DNA from: Shinella sp032095155
GTDB taxonomy: Bacteria; Pseudomonadota; Alphaproteobacteria; Rhizobiales; Rhizobiaceae
Reading direction: 5' to 3'
Length of the DNA: 64,000 nt
Assembly (NCBI RefSeq): GCF_049199905.1
Contig: NZ_JBLZPK010000033.1
Coordinates: 1-64,000, forward strand
Under the pieces are notes generated by a model. That model searched no databases, was not told the origin of the DNA, and saw only the letters and a program-made list of their open reading frames with translations. Positions 1 to 8,617 of this stretch are shown here, one piece after another. The position numbers and the translations under genes were made by a program. The first letter of the stretch is position 1. Every line of letters begins with the position of its first letter.

Positions 1-1115
1 TAGGGATCGCTTTCAGCCTGCTTGATGTTGTATTCCCAGACGGCCGTGCGCGTCGGCAGCGGGCCGGCGGCGGATTCCAGCTTCTGGCTGTCCTCGTTGG
101 TGAGGAACCAGACGAGCGAGGCGGCCGCTTCCTTGTTGGCGCAGCTTTCCGTGACCGAGAAGCCGTGGTGGCCGGACCAGCCGGTGCGCTTGCCGGAAGA
201 GCCAGCCGGCTGCACCTTCACGCCGACATTGCCGGCGACCTTGGACGACTTCGGATCGTTGAAGAAGCTTGCCCAGCCAGGCCAGTCGAGATTGACCGCG
301 ATGGTGCCGGAGGCAAAACCCTGACCGAGATCGTCCCAGAGATAGTTGGTCGTGCCGGCCGGAACGGCCTTGGCCTTGTAGAGGTTCACGAACCAGTCGA
401 GCGCACGCACGCCGGCGTCCGAATTGAAAGCAGGCTTGCCGTCGGCGTCGAGATATTCGCCGCCTTCCGCAACCAGCATTTCATAGAAGCGGCCATTGAT
501 CGCCTCTTCCTTGCCGGCATATTGCGTGCCGTAGAAATCCGGCGGGCTGGAGAAGAAGATCGCCTGGTCGGTGACCTGCTGCCAGGTATCCGGCGGCGCG
601 AGGTCGTAGCCGTACTTTTCCTTGAACGCCGCCTTCTTGGCGTCGTCCTGGTAGAGGCTCTTCTGGTAGTAGAGCGCGGACACGTCGAACTGCGCGCGCG
701 GCAGCATGACCAGCTTGCCGCCGAGCGTCGAGGAGGCGATGTTGGCCGGCACGAAAGCGTCGATCTCCTCCTTCGGCAGAAGCGCGTTCAGGTCGGTGTA
801 GATATCCGGATATTGCGGGGCGAATGACGAATGGTTCGAGCCGACGCACCAGGTGATGTTGCCGGTCGCGATGTCCGACTTGATCTCCTTGTCCAGCTCG
901 AAATGGTTCTTCTTCGAGAGAACGTTCACCTTCGCGCCGGTCGCCTTCTCCCATTCGGCGATGCGCGCATAGAGCGCCTCATACTGCTGACCGCCGATGA
1001 GCTTCGCATCGACGGTGACACCTTCAAACTTACCCGGCAGATCGGCAGCAAGCGCGGCACCCGCCCAGGCGCAGATCACGGCACCGGCGGCAACGCCGGC
1101 TAGAAATCTCGTCAT
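1..1115 (-). CDS. ABC transporter sugar-type solute-binding protein (C-terminus cut by window edge)
   Basis: Periplasmic binding component of an ABC importer, probably for a sugar or related polar solute (family 1 extracellular binding protein fold). About 371 residues are visible. The start ATG at 1115 follows a GGAGGAGAG ribosome binding site and begins a clear Sec signal peptide (MTRFLAGVAAGAVICAW, cleavage near ALAADLPG). The mature part has the family's usual features: an ExWEKATGAKV stretch near the N-terminus and several Trp-rich segments (DLDWPGWASFF). The gene runs off the left edge, so its permeases probably lie outside the window. It is divergent from the IclR gene, which is the likely regulator. 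The substrate cannot be told from sequence. Confidence 0.88.
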   Translation of the reverse strand, partial: MTRFLAGVAAGAVICAWAGAALAADLPGKFEGVTVDAKLIGGQQYEALYARIAEWEKATGAKVNVLSKKNHFELDKEIKSDIATGNITWCVGSNHSSFAPQYPDIYTDLNALLPKEEIDAFVPANIASSTLGGKLVMLPRAQFDVSALYYQKSLYQDDAKKAAFKEKYGYDLAPPDTWQQVTDQAIFFSSPPDFYGTQYAGKEEAINGRFYEMLVAEGGEYLDADGKPAFNSDAGVRALDWFVNLYKAKAVPAGTTNYLWDDLGQGFASGTIAVNLDWPGWASFFNDPKSSKVAGNVGVKVQPAGSSGKRTGWSGHHGFSVTESCANKEAAASLVWFLTNEDSQKLESAAGPLPTRTAVWEYNIKQAESDP

Positions 1116-1272
1116 TCTCTCCTCCCATTGGCTTTTCGCCAGCCCTTACCAATAAGAGCTTCATTTATATACAAACCATTTATTCACCCGTCGTCAAGCG
1201 ATAACTGAAAACGCCCGATTGTCATGACTGGTTTGTGCGTATATGAAATTGCTTATTCACAGGGGATGCCGC
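1116..1272. promoter_or_regulatory. Divergent promoter/operator region, solute-binding protein versus IclR gene
   Basis: AT-rich intergenic stretch between divergent genes. It holds two similar elements in opposite orientation: TTCATTTATATACAAACCA at 1160-1178, and at 1229-1249 a sequence whose complement reads ATTTCATATACGCACAAACC. Both end in CAAACCA when read in their own direction. A close copy of the first (TTCGTTTATATATGAG) lies upstream of the CoA-transferase at 4412-4427. These are candidate IclR operators; the assignment is inferred from position and repetition. Confidence 0.55.
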
Positions 1273-2061
1273 GTGTCAGAAGACGAAAATGATCGCTACA
1301 GGGCGCCGGCGCTCGACAAGGGCCTGGATATCCTCGAACTCCTCGCTGCCGTGGATGGCGGATTGACCCAGGCGGAAATCGCCAAGCGGCTTGATCGCAG
1401 CCCGAACGAATTCTACCGGATGCTCGATCGGCTGGTGAAACGCGGCTATGTCACACGCATCGACGGCGACCGTTTTTCGCTGACGCTGAAACTCTTCGGC
1501 CTCGCCCAACTCCATGCTCCGGTGCGGCGCCTCGTCTCCTTCGCGGTTCCCCTGATGCGCGAGCTTGCCGAGACCTCGCGGCAGGCCAACCAGCTCGTCG
1601 TGTTCGACCGCGGCAATCCCGTCGTCATCGCCCAGCAGGAGGCGCCCGGTTACTGGGGTATCTCCATCCGCGTCGGCTCGCGCATCAGCCTGTTCGAGAC
1701 CGGCTCCGGCCATGCCCTGCTCGCCTTCCGCTCGCCGCAGGAGCGCATGCGCATGATCGCCGAAAATGTCGGCAGCGGGGGCGAGGACGGGCGTGCGACG
1801 CCGGAATTCCTGGCGCGCCTCGACCTCATCCGTTCGCGCGGCTACGAGATGATGCCGAGCGCCCAGACGGCTGGCGTCATCAACCTTTCGGCCCCCGTGC
1901 TCGGCGCCGACGGCACCGCGATTGCGGCCCTCACCGTGCCCTATATCACGCTGATCAATGCGCCGGCGGCGCCCGATATCTCGACGTCGATCCAACTCCT
2001 CATGGAGGCGACCAAGACGCTGTCGGACATGGCGGGCGCCGGCTTTTCGGCCGAGGATTGA
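1273..2061 (+). CDS. IclR family transcriptional regulator
   Basis: DNA-binding regulator of about 262 residues, the usual IclR length. The N-terminal winged helix is seen around ALDKGLDILELLA and TQAEIAKRLDRSPNEFYRML; a C-terminal effector domain follows (ISIRVGSRISLFETGSGHALLAF, then SAPVLGADGTAIAALTVPY). The GTG at 1273 is chosen because AGGGGAT lies just upstream. An in-frame ATG at 1243 would add ten residues but falls inside a repeated operator-like element. It probably controls the divergent binding-protein gene and the CoA-transferase pair at 2.1-4.4 kb. The effector is unknown. Confidence 0.85.
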   Translation: MSEDENDRYRAPALDKGLDILELLAAVDGGLTQAEIAKRLDRSPNEFYRMLDRLVKRGYVTRIDGDRFSLTLKLFGLAQLHAPVRRLVSFAVPLMRELAETSRQANQLVVFDRGNPVVIAQQEAPGYWGISIRVGSRISLFETGSGHALLAFRSPQERMRMIAENVGSGGEDGRATPEFLARLDLIRSRGYEMMPSAQTAGVINLSAPVLGADGTAIAALTVPYITLINAPAAPDISTSIQLLMEATKTLSDMAGAGFSAED

Positions 2062-2073
2062 GGCGCTGGAAGC

Positions 2074-3210
2074 CTACGGGAAACTCTTCACGAAGAGATC
2101 GTTCAGGTCGGCAATCGCCTTGGCCGCCGGCTCGTTGCTGGTCACAGCCTGATTGATGCGCTCTGACGCCGCGGCCTGGAACGGCATGTAGCCATCGTGG
2201 CGCGGCCGCAGCCAGCCGCCTTCCAGCGTCCTGCGCGTCTCCCGGTAGAAGCCGAGCGTGGCGGCATTCGCCCCGTCGTCCTCCCAGCCCGCGGCGTGGC
2301 CGCACTGGCCGCCCGAACGCCAGTAGCGGTCAGCCTGCACCGGCCCGCTTGCGATCCAATAGGCGAAGTCGATGGCCGCCGCGCGGTTTTCGGAGAAGGC
2401 CGAAACGGCAATGCCCGTGCCGCCGAGCGCCGAGCCTGACGGCCCTGCCCCTCCTGCCACGGGCATATCCGAAAAGGCGATGCGGTTCGCGCGAAACCCG
2501 TCCAGCGAATAGCTGACATAACCGTAGATCAGCGGCGAGACGGTGTAGGGCGAGCCTGCCTCGCCCATCCTGTCCAATGCCGCGATGGGGTCCATGCCGA
2601 GGCAGGCGGGATCGACCAGCGCCGCCAGTTCGCGAATCATCTCAAGCGCCTGCACGCCGATCTCCGCATCGGCGAAGGGTCGATCCTTCTCGACCGAACA
2701 CGGACGGCCAAGATTGCCGCAGAGCGAGAACAGGCACATCAGCGAATGCGGTGGGCGTAGCGTCAGCAGCACTTCCCCGGCCTTCGCTAGATAGAGCACC
2801 GCCGCCCAGGTCCGCGGCGCCGCCGTCAGCCGATCCGGTCGATAGGCTAGCACCTGCGTGGCGGCGTCGATCGGAAAGGCCCATTGCGCGCCCTGCCAGT
2901 TGTAGCTTGGAAAAGACGCGCCGACGCTGCCGGCGGCAAGGGCTGCGAAATCCGCCTCCCGGCCCGGTAGGTCCAGCGCCGCAAGGCAATTCTCCGCCGT
3001 GATCTGGCCGACATGCGGATGATCGATCACGATGAGATCGTAGCGGCGGGCAAGCTCTTCGACCGAAAAACTCTCGAAATCCTGCAGCGAGCGCTTGTCC
3101 CATTCGATGCGCACGCCGGTCCGCTTCAGCCAATCCTCGGAACAGGCCACCATCGGATCGTAACCGCGCGGATGGCTCCATGTCATGCCTTTCAGGGTGA
3201 TCGCGCTCAT
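2074..3210 (-). CDS. Solute-binding-protein-like protein without signal peptide
   Basis: A 378-residue protein resembling family 1 extracellular solute-binding proteins (for example YDLIVIDHPHVGQI, WQGAQWAFPIDAATQVLAYR, SALGGTGIAVSAFSENRAA, and a C-terminal DGYMPFQAAASERINQAV). It begins MSAITLKGMTWSHPRGYDP, directly at the first strand of the fold, with no hydrophobic leader, so it is predicted to stay in the cytoplasm. The ATG at 3210 overlaps the stop of the CoA-transferase gene by 4 bp, which fixes the start and indicates translational coupling. The reading frame stays open upstream only because it lies antisense-free inside the other gene. It may bind a CoA-pathway substrate in the cytoplasm, or act as a sensor or enzyme; no function is demonstrated. 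Confidence 0.72.
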   Translation of the reverse strand: MSAITLKGMTWSHPRGYDPMVACSEDWLKRTGVRIEWDKRSLQDFESFSVEELARRYDLIVIDHPHVGQITAENCLAALDLPGREADFAALAAGSVGASFPSYNWQGAQWAFPIDAATQVLAYRPDRLTAAPRTWAAVLYLAKAGEVLLTLRPPHSLMCLFSLCGNLGRPCSVEKDRPFADAEIGVQALEMIRELAALVDPACLGMDPIAALDRMGEAGSPYTVSPLIYGYVSYSLDGFRANRIAFSDMPVAGGAGPSGSALGGTGIAVSAFSENRAAAIDFAYWIASGPVQADRYWRSGGQCGHAAGWEDDGANAATLGFYRETRRTLEGGWLRPRHDGYMPFQAAASERINQAVTSNEPAAKAIADLNDLFVKSFP

Positions 3211-4358
3211 GCGAATTCCTCTCGAATGCGCGCCGTGTGTTCGCCGATGCGCGGCGCGGCCCGGCCGCCGGACGGCCGCGCGCCATCGACACGGATGGGG
3301 CAGCGCGTCGTGCCGATGGCGACATCGTCTTCCCGCGTCACCGTCTGCAGCATGTCGAGGATCTGGAAGCCTTCGCTCGTCAACAGATCCGGCCATTCCA
3401 GCACCTTCGAGCACCAGATATCGGCAGGCTCGAGAATGGAAAGCCAGTGATCGACCGTCTCGGTCGCGATGCGCGCCGCGATAATCTGCTTGACCGTATC
3501 GCGCTCCGTAAACCAGGCCTTGGCGTCGTCGCGATAGACCGCGAGCGCTTCGAGATCCAGCAGGTCCTGCAAGCGGCCGAGCGGCGTCATGGCGATCGCG
3601 AGATAACCGTCCTTGGCCGGATAGACCCCGTAAGGCGCGGACAGATAGGCATGCGCGCTGCGGAAGCCGGAGCGTTTCGGTTTGCGGCCACCGTCGTTCA
3701 GATGGGTGGTCAGCACCTCGAACTGGAAATCGACGAGGCTTTCCAGCAGGCTGGTCTGGATATGCGCGCCCCTGCCGGAAATGCCCCGGCGCACCAGCGC
3801 CGCGAGAATGCCCTGGCAGGTATTGGCGCCGGCCAGCATGTCGGCAACCGCCAGACCGAAGGGCACCGGCCCCTGCTGCTCGTCGCCGTTCAGCCACATC
3901 AGCCCGGAGCGGGCCTGCGCGAGAAGGTCCTGCCCCGGCCGCATGACCCAGGGGCCCTCCTCGCCATAGCCGCTGATCGACGCATAGACGATGGCCGGAT
4001 TGATCGCCTTCACCGTCTCGTAGTCGAGGCCGAGCCGCTCGATGACGCCGGGCCGGAAATTCTGGATGACAACATCGGCCTCACCGATCAGCTTGCGCAG
4101 GAAAGCCAGATCCTCGGCATTCTTCAGATCAATTCCGAGGCTTTCCTTGCCGCGGTTGATGGCGTGGAACAGCGTCGAATCCCCACCCACCTCGGTATCG
4201 CTGAGATAGAGCCGCCGCGAAAGATCGCCGCCGTCGGGCCGCTCGATCTTGATGACGCGGGCGCCAAGATCGAGCAGCCGCAGCGAGCAATAGGGCCCTG
4301 ACAGAAACTGGCTCATATCGATTACGGTCAGGCCGGCCAACAGTCCGTTGTCGTCCAT
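3207..4358 (-). CDS. CaiB/BaiF family CoA-transferase (family III)
   Basis: Predicted to move CoA between an acyl-CoA donor and a carboxylic acid. The 383-residue length fits the family. Typical blocks are visible: GLTVIDMSQFLSGPYCSLRL at the N-terminus, GARVIKIERPDGGDLSR, NRGKESLGIDLKN and ADVVIQNFRPGVIERLGLDY. The nucleophilic Asp normally lies about residue 170 (here within RPGQDLLAQARSGLM). The ATG at 4358 follows a GGGGGGAGAAA ribosome binding site. It is the first gene of a two-gene unit with the signal-less binding-like protein, downstream of an AT-rich operator-like site. The substrate is unknown. Confidence 0.88.
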   Translation of the reverse strand: MDDNGLLAGLTVIDMSQFLSGPYCSLRLLDLGARVIKIERPDGGDLSRRLYLSDTEVGGDSTLFHAINRGKESLGIDLKNAEDLAFLRKLIGEADVVIQNFRPGVIERLGLDYETVKAINPAIVYASISGYGEEGPWVMRPGQDLLAQARSGLMWLNGDEQQGPVPFGLAVADMLAGANTCQGILAALVRRGISGRGAHIQTSLLESLVDFQFEVLTTHLNDGGRKPKRSGFRSAHAYLSAPYGVYPAKDGYLAIAMTPLGRLQDLLDLEALAVYRDDAKAWFTERDTVKQIIAARIATETVDHWLSILEPADIWCSKVLEWPDLLTSEGFQILDMLQTVTREDDVAIGTTRCPIRVDGARPSGGRAAPRIGEHTARIREEFA

Positions 4359-4411
4359 TTTCTCCCCCCCGCGCCAAACCTGAAAGCTTCGCGCAATTTC
4401 TATGTGAATTC

Positions 4412-4427
4412 TTCGTTTATATATGAG
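4412..4427. promoter_or_regulatory. Candidate IclR operator upstream of the CoA-transferase gene
   Basis: TTCGTTTATATATGAG, about 55 bp upstream of the CoA-transferase start. It matches the element at 1160-1178 at nearly every position of TTC(A/G)TTTATATA(C/T). A shared site would place the CoA-transferase unit and the divergent binding-protein gene under the IclR regulator. Inferred, not shown. Confidence 0.5.
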
Positions 4428-4602
4428 GGCGCATGGAATGCTGTCAAGGCGATGGTTGTGAACCTGCAGAGAGCGCACGGCCCTATGCCCGTGCAAGCAC
4501 GATGTCGTGGCGCGAAAAGCAGTCGGGAGCTTCAAAGGTGACAGGGAGAAAGATCGTACCGGGAAGAGAAAAATACTCCCGGATTGAGGAGTGCCCTCTA
4601 CG

Positions 4603-4633
4603 AAAAAAGGGAGCAGTTCGCGTGCTCCCTTTT
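4603..4633 (-). terminator. Rho-independent terminator of the peptide transporter operon
   Basis: An 11-bp perfect stem (AAAAGGGAGCA at 4605-4615 pairing with TGCTCCCTTTT at 4623-4633) with a 7-nt loop. Read on the minus strand it ends in a T run. It lies 26 bp after the stop codon of the last gene of the operon. The rest of 4359-4658 shows no gene. Confidence 0.85.
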
Positions 4634-4658
4634 ACGTCTTTGTCCCGAAAGCCGCCGT

Positions 4659-5657
4659 CTATAGCGTCGGGAAATGGCAGGCGACCTTCCGGCCCGCGCC
4701 GAAGGATTGCGGCTCGGGGCGCTCGGTGCGGCAGCGATCCTGGGCAATCGGACAGCGTGGGTGGAAGCGGCAGCCGGAGGGCGGGTTGAGCGGGCTCGGC
4801 ACATCGCCGGTCAGCAGGATGCGCTTGCGCGATCCGCCCGGCGTCGTCTCCACCACCGGCACGGCCGAGATCAGCGCCTGGCTATAGGGATGGGCCGGCG
4901 CGGAGAACACCGCTTCCGCCGGACCTTCCTCGACCACCGAGCCCAGATACATCACCGCGATGCGCGTCGAGACCTGGCGCACGACCGACAGGTCATGGGC
5001 GATGAAGATATAGGTGAGGCCGAGCTTTTCCTGGAGATCGGCAAGCAGGTTGACGATCTGTGCCTGCACCGACACGTCGAGCGCCGAAACCGGCTCGTCC
5101 AGCACCACGAGGTCCGGATTGAGGGCGATGGCGCGGGCGATGCCGACGCGCTGGCGCTGGCCGCCGGAGAATTCATGCGGATAGCGTTTAACATGATCCG
5201 GCAGGAGGCCGACGATATCGAAGAGTTCCGCGACCCGCCGGTCGATCTCGGCGGACGAGAGCCTGGTGTGGATGCGCAGCGGCTCGGCGACGAGATCCCC
5301 GACGCGGCGGCGGGGATTGAGCGAGGCGGAGGGATCCTGGAACACCATCTGGAGACGGCGGCGGAGCGGGCGCATCTCCCGTAGCGATTTGCCGGTGATG
5401 TCGTCGCCCTCGAAGAACAGCTGGCCGCCGGTAATATCGTAGAGCCGGACAAGGCAGCGCGCGAGCGTCGATTTTCCGCAGCCGGATTCGCCGACGAGGC
5501 CGAGTGTTTCACCGCGCCGCACCGTCAGCGAAACATTATCGACGGCATGAACGGTCCGCCGGCCCTCCGCCGAGAAGCGCGTGCCGATCGAAAAGCGCTT
5601 CATCAACGCGCGGGTTTCGAGGATGGGGCCTTCTGTCGTCGTCATCATGTCGCTCAT
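4659..5657 (-). CDS. dppF: Peptide ABC transporter ATP-binding protein (DppF/OppF type)
   Basis: One of two ATPases that power uptake of di- or oligopeptides (peptide/nickel/opine family). In 332 residues there are a Walker A GESGCGKST at residues 56-64, the signature SGGQRQRVGIARA, Walker B DLVVLDEPVSALD, and the C-terminal oligopeptide-transporter extension with the CRFHPRCP cysteine motif. It overlaps the upstream ATPase gene by 4 bp and is the last gene of a seven-gene operon, followed by a hairpin terminator. The gene symbol reflects family and position; the exact substrate class is not determined. Confidence 0.9.
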   Translation of the reverse strand: MSDMMTTTEGPILETRALMKRFSIGTRFSAEGRRTVHAVDNVSLTVRRGETLGLVGESGCGKSTLARCLVRLYDITGGQLFFEGDDITGKSLREMRPLRRRLQMVFQDPSASLNPRRRVGDLVAEPLRIHTRLSSAEIDRRVAELFDIVGLLPDHVKRYPHEFSGGQRQRVGIARAIALNPDLVVLDEPVSALDVSVQAQIVNLLADLQEKLGLTYIFIAHDLSVVRQVSTRIAVMYLGSVVEEGPAEAVFSAPAHPYSQALISAVPVVETTPGGSRKRILLTGDVPSPLNPPSGCRFHPRCPIAQDRCRTERPEPQSFGAGRKVACHFPTL

Positions 5658-6613
5658 GCTTGCACCTCCCGAAGGCAGGCGGCGGCGTGGAGGCCATCCC
5701 CAAGGGCGGGTTTTTCGGCCGCGCAGTCGTCGAAACGCACGGGACAGCGCGGTCCGAAGGCGCAGCCCTGCGGCAGGCGCAGCAGCGAGGGCGGCGAGCC
5801 GGGAATGGCCGGCAGGCGGCGCGGTTTCTCGCCAGTCAACGGGGGGATCGAGCCGAGCAATGCGCGGGTATAGGGATGGCGCGGATCGGAAAACAACGCG
5901 GCCCGGCTGCCGCGCTCCACCACGCGCCCGGCATACATAACCATCACCCGGTCAGCGAGTTCGGACACCACGCCCATGTCATGCGTTATGAAGACGACCG
6001 CCGAATTATAGGTGGCGCGCAGCTTGCGCACGAGATCGAGAATGCCGGCCTGCACGGTGACGTCGAGCGCCGTCGTCGGCTCGTCGGCGACGAGCAGCGC
6101 CGGGTTGCAGGAGAGCGCCATGGCGATGACGGCGCGCTGGCGCATGCCGCCGGACAGCTGGTGCGGATAACGCGACATCGCCTCGCGCGGATTGGGAAAG
6201 TTCACTTCGGCGAGCAGTTCCTCCACCCGGTCCAGTGCCTTCGCCTTGCTGATGTTCCGGTGGGCGCGGATCTGTTCGGCGATCTGCCAGCCGATCGTAT
6301 AGACCGGCGTCAGCGCCGTCATCGGGTCCTGGAAGATCATGGCGATCTCGTTGCCGCGCAGGCGGCGCAGCTCCTTCGCCGGCAGGCCGATCAGTTCGCG
6401 GCCCTTGTAGCGGATCGAGCCTTCGATCGTCGCGTTGGGATCGGTGATCAATCCCATGACCGCGAGCAGCGAGACGGTCTTGCCGGAGCCGGATTCGCCG
6501 ACGACGCCGAGGATTTCGCCCTCTTCGAGATCGAAGGAGACGCCGTCGATGGCCCGCACGAGGCCGTCTTCGGTGCGGAACGAGACCTTGAGGTCACGCA
6601 CGGAGAGCATCAT
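5654..6613 (-). CDS. dppD: Peptide ABC transporter ATP-binding protein (DppD/OppD type)
   Basis: Partner ATPase of the peptide importer, 319 residues. Visible motifs are Walker A GESGSGKT at residues 39-46, the signature LSGGMRQRAVIA, Walker B ALLVADEPTTALD, and the CAFGPRCP motif of the C-terminal oligopeptide extension. It overlaps both neighbours by 4 bp, so translation is coupled through the ATPase and permease genes. Two different ATPases with two different permeases is the usual Dpp/Opp layout. Confidence 0.9.
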   Translation of the reverse strand: MMLSVRDLKVSFRTEDGLVRAIDGVSFDLEEGEILGVVGESGSGKTVSLLAVMGLITDPNATIEGSIRYKGRELIGLPAKELRRLRGNEIAMIFQDPMTALTPVYTIGWQIAEQIRAHRNISKAKALDRVEELLAEVNFPNPREAMSRYPHQLSGGMRQRAVIAMALSCNPALLVADEPTTALDVTVQAGILDLVRKLRATYNSAVVFITHDMGVVSELADRVMVMYAGRVVERGSRAALFSDPRHPYTRALLGSIPPLTGEKPRRLPAIPGSPPSLLRLPQGCAFGPRCPVRFDDCAAEKPALGDGLHAAACLREVQA

Positions 6614-7581
6614 GACGTCCTCACGCGGGGATCGAGAAGGATATAGACGAAATCGACCACCGCATTGGCGATGACCACGAACATCGAGGCATACATCACC
6701 GTCGCCATGATCATCGGCAGATCGAGGTTCTGCATCGCGTCATAGGTGAGCTTGCCGATGCCGTTGAGGCCGAACACCACCTCGGTCAGCAGGGCCGAAC
6801 CGCCGACGAGTGCGCCGAAATCCAGGCCGAACAGGGTGACGAAGGCAATCAGCGAGGTGCGCAGCGCGTGGCGCAGCAGGATGCGCGTCTCCGAAAGACC
6901 CTTCGCCCGCGCGGTGCGGATGAAGTCCTCCTGCATGGATTCGATGATCGCGGCGCGCAGCACGCGGCCATAGATGCCGATATAGAGCACGGCGAGCGTG
7001 ATCCACGGAATGACCAGCGTCAGGAACCAGCCCTTGGGATCGCTCATCAGCGGCTTGTAGCCGAGCGGCGGTACCCACGAGAACAGCCAGGTGTCGTGAT
7101 AACGGCTCTGCGTGATGAGGTTCATCACCTCGCCCAGCCAATAGACGGGCATGGAGATGCCGATCAGGCCGAGCGCCATCAGGAGCTTGTCCAGCCAGCT
7201 GTCCCGCGTGGCCGCCGCCACGATGCCGATGATCACGGAGACCACCACCCATAGGATCGCCGCGCCGAACACCAGCGACAGTGTGACCGGGATCGCATCG
7301 AGCACGGCGGGCACGACCTTCCAGCCGCGATTGACGAAGGAGGTGAGATCGCCGGTGACGAAGATCTTCTGCATCATCAGGCCGTACTGCACATAGAGCG
7401 GCCGGTCGAAGCCGAAGGAGTGGCGCACAGCCTCCAGCACCTCGGGCGAGGCGTTGCGGCCGGCAATGCGCGCGGCGGGATCGGAACCGGGCGTGGCGAA
7501 GAAGATCAGGAAGACGATGACGGAAATGCCGAACATCACGAACAGCATCTGACCAAAGCGACGCAGGATGGCGTAGATCAT
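6610..7581 (-). CDS. dppB: Peptide ABC transporter permease (DppB type)
   Basis: Inner-membrane permease of 323 residues. It starts with a transmembrane helix (MIYAILRRFGQMLFVMFGIS), as DppB-type proteins do, followed by a periplasmic loop (ASPEVLEAVRHSFGFDRPLY) and a permease core with the EAA loop (IRTARAKGLSETRILLRHAL). The C-terminal DPRVRTS is also typical. The ATG at 7581 is chosen because it overlaps the stop of the upstream permease by one base. The open frame runs further upstream only by chance. Confidence 0.9.
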   Translation of the reverse strand: MIYAILRRFGQMLFVMFGISVIVFLIFFATPGSDPAARIAGRNASPEVLEAVRHSFGFDRPLYVQYGLMMQKIFVTGDLTSFVNRGWKVVPAVLDAIPVTLSLVFGAAILWVVVSVIIGIVAAATRDSWLDKLLMALGLIGISMPVYWLGEVMNLITQSRYHDTWLFSWVPPLGYKPLMSDPKGWFLTLVIPWITLAVLYIGIYGRVLRAAIIESMQEDFIRTARAKGLSETRILLRHALRTSLIAFVTLFGLDFGALVGGSALLTEVVFGLNGIGKLTYDAMQNLDLPMIMATVMYASMFVVIANAVVDFVYILLDPRVRTS

Positions 7582-8597
7582 CAGGTACGCCCCAGTTGAA
7601 CCTTCGAGCGCGGGTCGAGCGCATCGCGCAGACCGTCGCCGAAGACGTTGAGCGCCATCACGGCCAGCGCAATGGCAATGCCGGGCGCCAGCGCCACGAG
7701 CGGACGGGTGTAGAGCAGCGCCTGTCCGTCCTGGATGATCGTGCCCCAGCTTGCGGCCGGCGGCTGAACGCCGATCGACAGGAAGGACAAGGCCGATTCC
7801 GTCAGCATGTTCAGCGCCATCATCAGCGGCACGAAGACGATGAGCGTCGTCGTGATGTTCGGCTGGATGTCGCGCCAGAGAATGCGCCAGCCGGGCACGC
7901 CGAGATTGATCGCGGCCAGCACGAATTCGCTGTTGCGCAGCGACAGCACCTGGCCGCGAATGGGCCGCGCCACATAGGGCACATAGACGATGCCGATGAT
8001 GATCACCGGCAGCCAGAGACTGCCGGACTCGATGGTAACCGGCCCGATGGAAATGCCGGCGGTGATGGTGACGATGGATAGCGAGATCGCGAGGAGATAA
8101 ATCGGGAAGGCCCAGAGGATATCGAGCAGGCGCGACAGGATCGTATCGGTGACACCGCCGAAATAGCCGGCGACGAGACCGGCCGTCGTGCCGACGATCA
8201 GCGTGAAGACCGTGGCGGCGGCGGCGATCATCAGCGAACTCAGCCCGCCATAGAGCAGGCGCGCCATGACGTCCCGGCCCTGGTTGTCCGCGCCGAGGAA
8301 ATAATTGCCGAGCTCCCAGGTCGGGCCGATCGGCGTGTAGCCGAGGCCGAGACCTTCGGTGGAGGCCTCCATCACCGGCACTTCGACGCCATCGACATGG
8401 ATGACGGCATCGAGCGTCGATGTGAACGGGTCCACGCCCGCCCAGCGCGCGTAAAGCGGCGCGCTGAGACAGGAAAGGACGATGACGACGACAATGGCCA
8501 GGGACGCCATGGCGGCCCTGTTGCGTCTCAATCGCGCAAAAGCGAGGGCCCAAGGCCCTCGCGTCCGGCGCTGCACGGCAACGGCTTCATTCGACAC
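7581..8597 (-). CDS. dppC: Peptide ABC transporter permease (DppC type)
   Basis: Second inner-membrane permease, 338 residues. It has the DppC-type N-terminus (LAFARLRRNRAAMASLAIVVVIVL), a GADNQGRDVMARLLYGG segment that is characteristic of this subfamily, an EAA-like loop (AAINLGVPGWRILWRDIQPN), and a C-terminal DGLRDALDPRSK. An insert of about 60 residues between the first helix and GADNQGRD is somewhat longer than in E. coli DppC. It lies 20 bp downstream of the binding-protein gene. Confidence 0.9.
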   Translation of the reverse strand: MSNEAVAVQRRTRGPWALAFARLRRNRAAMASLAIVVVIVLSCLSAPLYARWAGVDPFTSTLDAVIHVDGVEVPVMEASTEGLGLGYTPIGPTWELGNYFLGADNQGRDVMARLLYGGLSSLMIAAAATVFTLIVGTTAGLVAGYFGGVTDTILSRLLDILWAFPIYLLAISLSIVTITAGISIGPVTIESGSLWLPVIIIGIVYVPYVARPIRGQVLSLRNSEFVLAAINLGVPGWRILWRDIQPNITTTLIVFVPLMMALNMLTESALSFLSIGVQPPAASWGTIIQDGQALLYTRPLVALAPGIAIALAVMALNVFGDGLRDALDPRSKVQLGRT

Positions 8598-8617
8598 GCA
8601 AACCCCTCCGGCGGGTC

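Noticed and set aside
3211..3897. Long upstream extension of the signal-less binding-like protein
   Set aside because: It overlaps the CoA-transferase gene in another frame and has no domain match; the ATG at 3210 overlaps the upstream stop, a normal coupling.
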